Assembly (NCBI GenBank): GCA_943735955.1
Contig: OX030963.1
Location: 7,849,923 to 7,913,922 of the forward strand
Direction: 5' to 3'
DNA from: Piscicola geometra
Taxonomy: Eukaryota > Annelida > Clitellata > Hirudinida > Piscicolidae
Length of the DNA: 64,000 bases
The first letter of the stretch is position 1; each line of letters starts with the position of its first letter. Shown piece by piece: positions 59,474-64,000 of this stretch. A model generated the notes under the pieces. It had not been told where the DNA came from. It was given only the letters and a program-made list of their open reading frames with translations, and searched no databases. The translations under genes and the position numbers were made by a program.

Positions 59474-60104
59474 GTGAGTTTGATCACCATAAATGCCCTC
59501 TCAAAAGCGTGAGAAAGACTTCTGTGCAAACAATAAGTATTGAAATGTTGCCAACCATAACTATGGCCAGCTTAGTTTCTCACATTAAGGCGTTACACTT
59601 AGTTTATATAAATATATCATATAGATTCTATATTATGGAATATATCATATAGAAATAGTTTGAATAATAATAATTCTGAGATTTGAACGCTCTTCATTCT
59701 CTCCAAACCATAGCAAATCTTCTTTGAATTATATTTGCAATTATTAGGCGGCTGATCATCAAAACAAGTTTCTTTAAAAAGACACATCCTGACACTGCAA
59801 CTTATACTTTTTAACGTGCTTGTTATGTGAAGATAGCAGTGAATTCCTGTTTAAAATCTCCATATTTCGATATAACATTTAAAATGCCTTTCAATGAATT
59901 AGTCCGTGAGTTATCTTGATACATATTTTTTATAATTAAAATCTGCAAGTTAATCTATTAAATCTTAGTTTCATCATGATTCAATCAATGTAAATGCTCA
60001 TATAGTTACTATATAGTCACTAGAAATATGTCATATACGAATGAATGAATGAGCAGAAAGTGCAAAGTCGCGAAAATACTATTGTGTTACTTTTTAGTTT
60101 CAGA

Positions 60105-60165
60105 CCCTCATCATCATCATCATTATCATCATCACATAATCATCATCATCATCTTCATTCTAGTT
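60105..60165. repeat. (ATC)n tail of the LINE at 60.2-60.9 kb
   Basis: On the minus strand a GATGAT tract follows the LINE 3' end, as at 8.8 kb. Confidence 0.8.
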
Positions 60166-60239
60166 TATTTGATACTGTCCAAGCAATTCTAAAGAATTTC
60201 CTCTCCGAGTTGTTTTGAGTTCTTTACGGTCTTCGATAT

Positions 60240-60905
60240 TTCAGCTGAATGCGCCAAAGCGCTTGAAGTCATTTTGAACCTCCCAAGTCTTCTTCAGCCT
60301 AGCTGGTCTTTATGTTTCATAAATCTAAACTTTTTCTTTTTGCTGATTCACCCACAATCACCTTCCACATGCCCAAACCACCTCATTCTTCTCGATAGCA
60401 GTACAGCACCAATATCCTGGATTCGCATAATTTGTTGGAGCTCATTTGAACTGATGAGATTTTTTGATTTGATGTTGCACATCTAACGGATCATGGCCCG
60501 GTCGTTGCGTTGGATGCGTTTGATTGTTTCTGTGGTGACAGTCCAGGTCTCAGAGGCGTGTAACATTGTACTCCTCACACATGAGGTGTACACACGACTT
60601 CTGGTTGGAAGTGGAAGGTTTCTGTCAGTAGAGGAAGAAGTTGACGAAATTTTCCCCACGCACACTTGCATCGGGTTATGGCAGCATCCTCACAGCCTCC
60701 ACCTGCAGACAGCATGTCACCTAAGTAGCAGAATTCAGGAACGACTTCAAGTTTGTCTTCATCAACAAGAACTTCCACAATTGGTCTTCCGTCTATCGGT
60801 CGAGCTGTGCATTGACAGCAAGCACACTTGTAATTTGCATCTGAGCGGAGGGAGCCTTCAATGCCTGAGCATCTCTTGTGCACCCAAGATGAGCACCCGC
60901 TGAAC
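60240..60905 (-). mobile_element. LINE fragment, second copy of the 7.4-kb family
   Basis: The minus strand matches 8100-8800 closely: CSSWVHKRCSGIEGSLRSD, VEVLVDEDKLEVVPEFCYL, CKCAWGKFRQLLPLL, RVYTSCVRSTMLHASET. It is truncated 5' inside the zinc motif at ~60905; the end toward 60240 has diverged or been deleted. Confidence 0.87.
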
Positions 60906-60997
60906 TTGATCATCTTATTGTCTACTGTAATAGTGTTTGTTTGCGTTTGTGTATGTTTATTTTTATTCAAACAAAAATATTATTCTTTATTAGCGCG

Positions 60998-61275
<278 letters not shown>

Positions 61276-61494
61276 CTACCAGGCTGTTATGAGTGTTATA
61301 AGGCAGGTGTTACTTGCGTCTCCATCACTCAATTAAACTCCAGCATCATCACATACTGCAAGTAAGTGTGGTGGTGAGGTGGAGGGGATGGATGAGTGGT
61401 GAAGAAGTTCGAAAAAATTGTAACGTGGCAAAATCACTCCAGCTTGACTCATGTGGAGAAGGCTTAGTTGCTTCATAGAAAGTGGTAGATACAA

Positions 61495-61556
61495 CAGTAG
61501 AAAGAGTTGTAGTAGCGTTAGTAGTAGCGGCAGTGGTAGTGGCAGTAGCAGTGGTA
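61495..61556. repeat. AGT/GGC trinucleotide tract
   Basis: GTAGTAGCGTTAGTAGTAGC then GGCAGTGGTAGTGGCAGTAG. Confidence 0.6.
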
Positions 61557-61685
61557 ACGCCTCAAAGCTGCACTGGCGTGTAACAGTGGCGTCTTCATAG
61601 TTTGATTGTTTTATATTTATCTTCTATGATTGTTCTTGTTATTTTTCCGAAATAAATGCCGTTTTGTGTCATTATTTGACATTTT

Positions 61686-61720
61686 GTCATCATCACAAGC
61701 ATCATCATCGTCATCACAAG

Positions 61721-61764
<44 letters not shown>

Positions 61765-61800
61765 CCATCATTATCATCATCATCGGTATTGATATTGTCA
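61686..61800. repeat. (ATC)n microsatellite
   Basis: CATCATCAT tract with AAGC and GTC interruptions; it yields poly-S and poly-M frames. Confidence 0.9.
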
Positions 61801-61922
61801 CTGTTGATATTGTGATTATGATTGATATTGTTGTAAAGGAGTAAAGGATGTAATAGAGGGAAATTAGGATTTAATTACGCAGCATAACACTATGGTATGT
61901 TTAATTGAGGGTTGAGGCGTTC

Positions 61923-62030
61923 AGGATGATGGTGATGACGATGACGATGATGGTGATGATGATAATGATATGGTGATGCTGATGATGATAATAATGGTGG
62001 TTCTGATGATGATGATATGAGAATGATAAT
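61923..62030. repeat. (GAT)n microsatellite
   Basis: GATGATGGTGATGACGATGA-type tract. Confidence 0.85.
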
Positions 62031-62167
62031 AAATCACTTGAAGTACTGAAGGTTTGCGAGGATTGATCAAATGGCGTTGTGAGATAGGCCTGCAATGGCG
62101 GTCTTGAAGACAATCGCACCAAATAACTTCGTGTAATTAGTGCACTATTTACCTTTGTTTCAAATCG

Positions 62168-62912
62168 TGAACGGGTAGTTTGAGTGGTTAAGAACTCCGA
62201 CTTGACCGAGTGGTCCTAGCTTCGAGTGCAACCAATGCCCTGCTAACACATAGGCACGAATGTTAAGTTTTGTTCTTAGTGGTATCGAAGTAGAGGACGA
62301 AACGGGTACCTGCGGGACTCCCGCGGGAACAGGAAAGAAAATTAATTCCGGGATGGAAAAGTCGGGAACCGGGAATCAACATTTAAATCGGGAACGGGAA
62401 AAAGGGGAATAAAAGTTATTGGGAGTTATTCTTCAGACCCAAGCTCACTTAATTTGAAAGCTAAAACTTTTGACGGTTTGACTCATGTGAAAAGCAATAA
62501 AGACTTGATTGAATGACTCAAAAACAATGACTAACTTTAATACTTTCATTTCAATAAATATTTGAAATTTAAATCGTGTTTATATATTTTTTGTAAAAAA
62601 ATGTTTTCTGATTTCAAAAAAATAATTTAACAAATGTTAGAACTAGCAAGTTTAGAACCGGAGAAAACGGCAGCAAAAATAAAAAAATAAACAAACAAAT
62701 AAATTTTTAATGGGTCGGGACCGGGAATCGAGATGCGGGAACGAGACGAGATGGGAAGCAAAATTTTGATGGCTTATCGGGAACGGGACGGGCCGGAAAA
62801 ACAATTTCGGGAACGGGATGGGACCGGGAATAAAAAATCGTCCATATCCGACCTCTACATCGAAGGCCGTGTGGATTGTACGCCACTATAATAATTCTCG
62901 TCACACTAATTC
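62168..62912 (+). mobile_element. tRNA-derived SINE split by a hAT element
   Basis: Head GGGTAGTTTGAGTGGTTAAG (A box) and CCTAGCTTCGAGTGCAACC (B box) at 62173-62240; the tail after the insertion reads GTACGCCACTATAATAATTC at 62878. Same family as 39805-39962. Confidence 0.6.
62291..62857 (+). mobile_element. Non-autonomous hAT, deletion derivative of the 49.2-kb element
   Basis: Ends TAGAGGACGAAACGGG and, reverse complemented, TAGAGGTCGGATATGG; flanks TATCGAAG (62283-62290) and CATCGAAG (62858-62865), one mismatch. Subterminal CGGGAACGGGA arrays and an internal block (62480-62570, ATAAAGACTTGATTGAATGA) match the 49.2-kb hAT in inverted orientation; most of the transposase is deleted. Confidence 0.88.
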
Positions 62913-63089
62913 TTTTTCTTATCATGGGCGGCGATCCTGAGAGGGTCCTGGGGTCCAGACCCGCCACTTTTGGGTAGTGAAGAGGTCCACTTCAATGCTT
63001 TGGACTCCAGGAACCCCCCAGGATTGCCGTCTATGCTGAGTAGGACCCCCAAGATTTACAGCCGATCACCGCCCCTGATTTTATGATTT

Positions 63090-63143
63090 TGATATGATGA
63101 TGATGATGGTTATTATTATTATTATTTATTAAGTCAAGTTGTA

Positions 63144-63174
<31 letters not shown>

Positions 63175-63441
63175 GTATTGTAAATTATACTGTTTAATGT
63201 TCCCAATAGTGTACACTTGTAAAAAAATAGTTGTACACCACCACTAACATCGTCATCATTACCACCCCCATCATAATGAGCATTATCACCATCATCGTCA
63301 CAATCATTAATATTTATACCCATTGTCATTATCATCATCATCATCATCATCATCATTATCATCATTATCATCTTCATAATCATCATCATCATCATCATTA
63401 TCGTCACCATCATCTTCACCATCATCTTCACCATCATCATC

Positions 63442-63493
<52 letters not shown>

Positions 63494-63575
63494 CTACCTT
63501 CAATCACCATGATCATCATCGTCATCATCATCATCATCATCGTCATCATCATCATCATAAGCATTAATATCATCA
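63090..63575. repeat. ATT/ATC microsatellite cluster
   Basis: AATAAT/ATTATT inverted tract at 63140-63175 (potential hairpin), then CATCATCAT with ACC, TTC and GTC variants. Confidence 0.9.
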
Positions 63576-63624
63576 CCCCTTTGTCATTTTCACAGGCGTG
63601 TTTATAATTTCATATTGACTTTAG

Positions 63625-63656
63625 GCACACAGTTTATGGCAGAGTCTTTTGCATGG
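63625..63656 (+). CDS. Possible small exon with cyclophilin-like motif
   Basis: GACTTTAG|G and CATGG|GTAAGC frame 32 nt. If the previous exon supplies AA, it encodes K-HTVYGRVFCMG, resembling the K-H-T-[VI]-[FY]-G-[RK]-V motif near the C-terminus of cyclophilin-type prolyl isomerases. No neighbouring cyclophilin exon was found in the window. Ten residues are too few to be sure. Confidence 0.2.
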
Positions 63657-63689
63657 GTAAGCGGATGCACCATCGCCACTTTATGCTCT

Positions 63690-63701
63690 CACCATCATCA
63701 C

Positions 63702-63759
<58 letters not shown>

Positions 63760-63950
63760 GTCACTATCATCATCATCATCATCATCAGCATCATAATCAT
63801 CATCAGCATCATCATCATCTCACCATCATCATCATCATCTCATCACCATCGTCACTATCATTATCATCACCATCATCATCCCCATCCTCATCATCATCAT
63901 CATCATCATAATCATCATCGTCAATACCTTCCATCACCATCATCACCATC
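63690..63950. repeat. (ATC)n microsatellite
   Basis: CATCATCATCACC tract starting about 33 bp after the GTAAGC of the possible exon above. Confidence 0.92.
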
Positions 63951-64000
63951 GTCGACGTTCAGTTAATATAAAGAAGCGCTGAACAATGTCTTTTAAAGTG

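Noticed and set aside
63615..63911. 98-residue poly-His ORF
   Set aside because: Made of (CAT)n; the only non-repeat part is the 32-nt segment reported separately as a weak exon.

Overview
This is metazoan (probably invertebrate) nuclear DNA. It has multi-exon genes with GT-AG introns, degraded LINEs of several families, hAT and Tc1-type DNA transposons, tRNA-derived SINE-like sequences, and a very heavy load of micro- and minisatellites. Most open frames here are repeat translations (poly-I, poly-T, poly-V, HPSS- or GWEE-type proteins) and not genes. I cannot name the species from the sequence.

I can reconstruct two host genes exon by exon. On the minus strand, eleven small exons from 29375 down to 1773, all phase-compatible, encode about 330 residues of the transmembrane half of an ABCD4-type peroxisomal/lysosomal ABC transporter (the B12-export partner of LMBRD1). 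The ATP-binding half lies off the left edge. On the plus strand, six exons from 34257 to 44624 encode a complete 225-residue UBE2J2/Ubc6-type tail-anchored ubiquitin-conjugating enzyme of the ER. The genes are divergent. If a tiny candidate start exon at 33570-33577 is right, the two start codons are only about 0.7 kb apart. A third, tentative gene is a secreted-peptide first exon with a TATA box near 59.3-59.5 kb.

Layout: 1-1.6 kb, 24-bp minisatellite; 1.7-15.1 kb, ABCD4 exons in introns filled with tandem repeats, a Tc1-like transposon (3.9-5.9 kb) and a LINE with a 1-kb microsatellite tail (7.4-9.8 kb); 16.4-19.6 kb, LINE inserted in a 14-bp repeat array; 19.9 kb, ABCD4 exon 3; 20.3-21.5 kb, 19-bp AT-rich minisatellite; 21.9-23.5 kb and 24.9-28.3 kb, two more LINEs; 29.3 kb, ABCD4 exon 2; 30.3-32.8 kb, LINE with a long intact ORF; 34.3-44.6 kb, UBE2J2 with two autonomous-type hAT relics, a MITE and a 2.2-kb tandem duplication in its introns; 45.2-46.6 kb, 32-bp minisatellite; 48.6-57.3 kb, a nested stack (hAT containing a LINE that contains another hAT, a LINE fragment and a second LINE); 57.6-64 kb, microsatellites, a LINE fragment, and a SINE split by a hAT deletion derivative.

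No prokaryote-type system, CRISPR array, viral gene cluster or toxin cluster is visible. The most unusual property is that tandem repeats in both host genes begin at, or contain copies of, the splice sites themselves.
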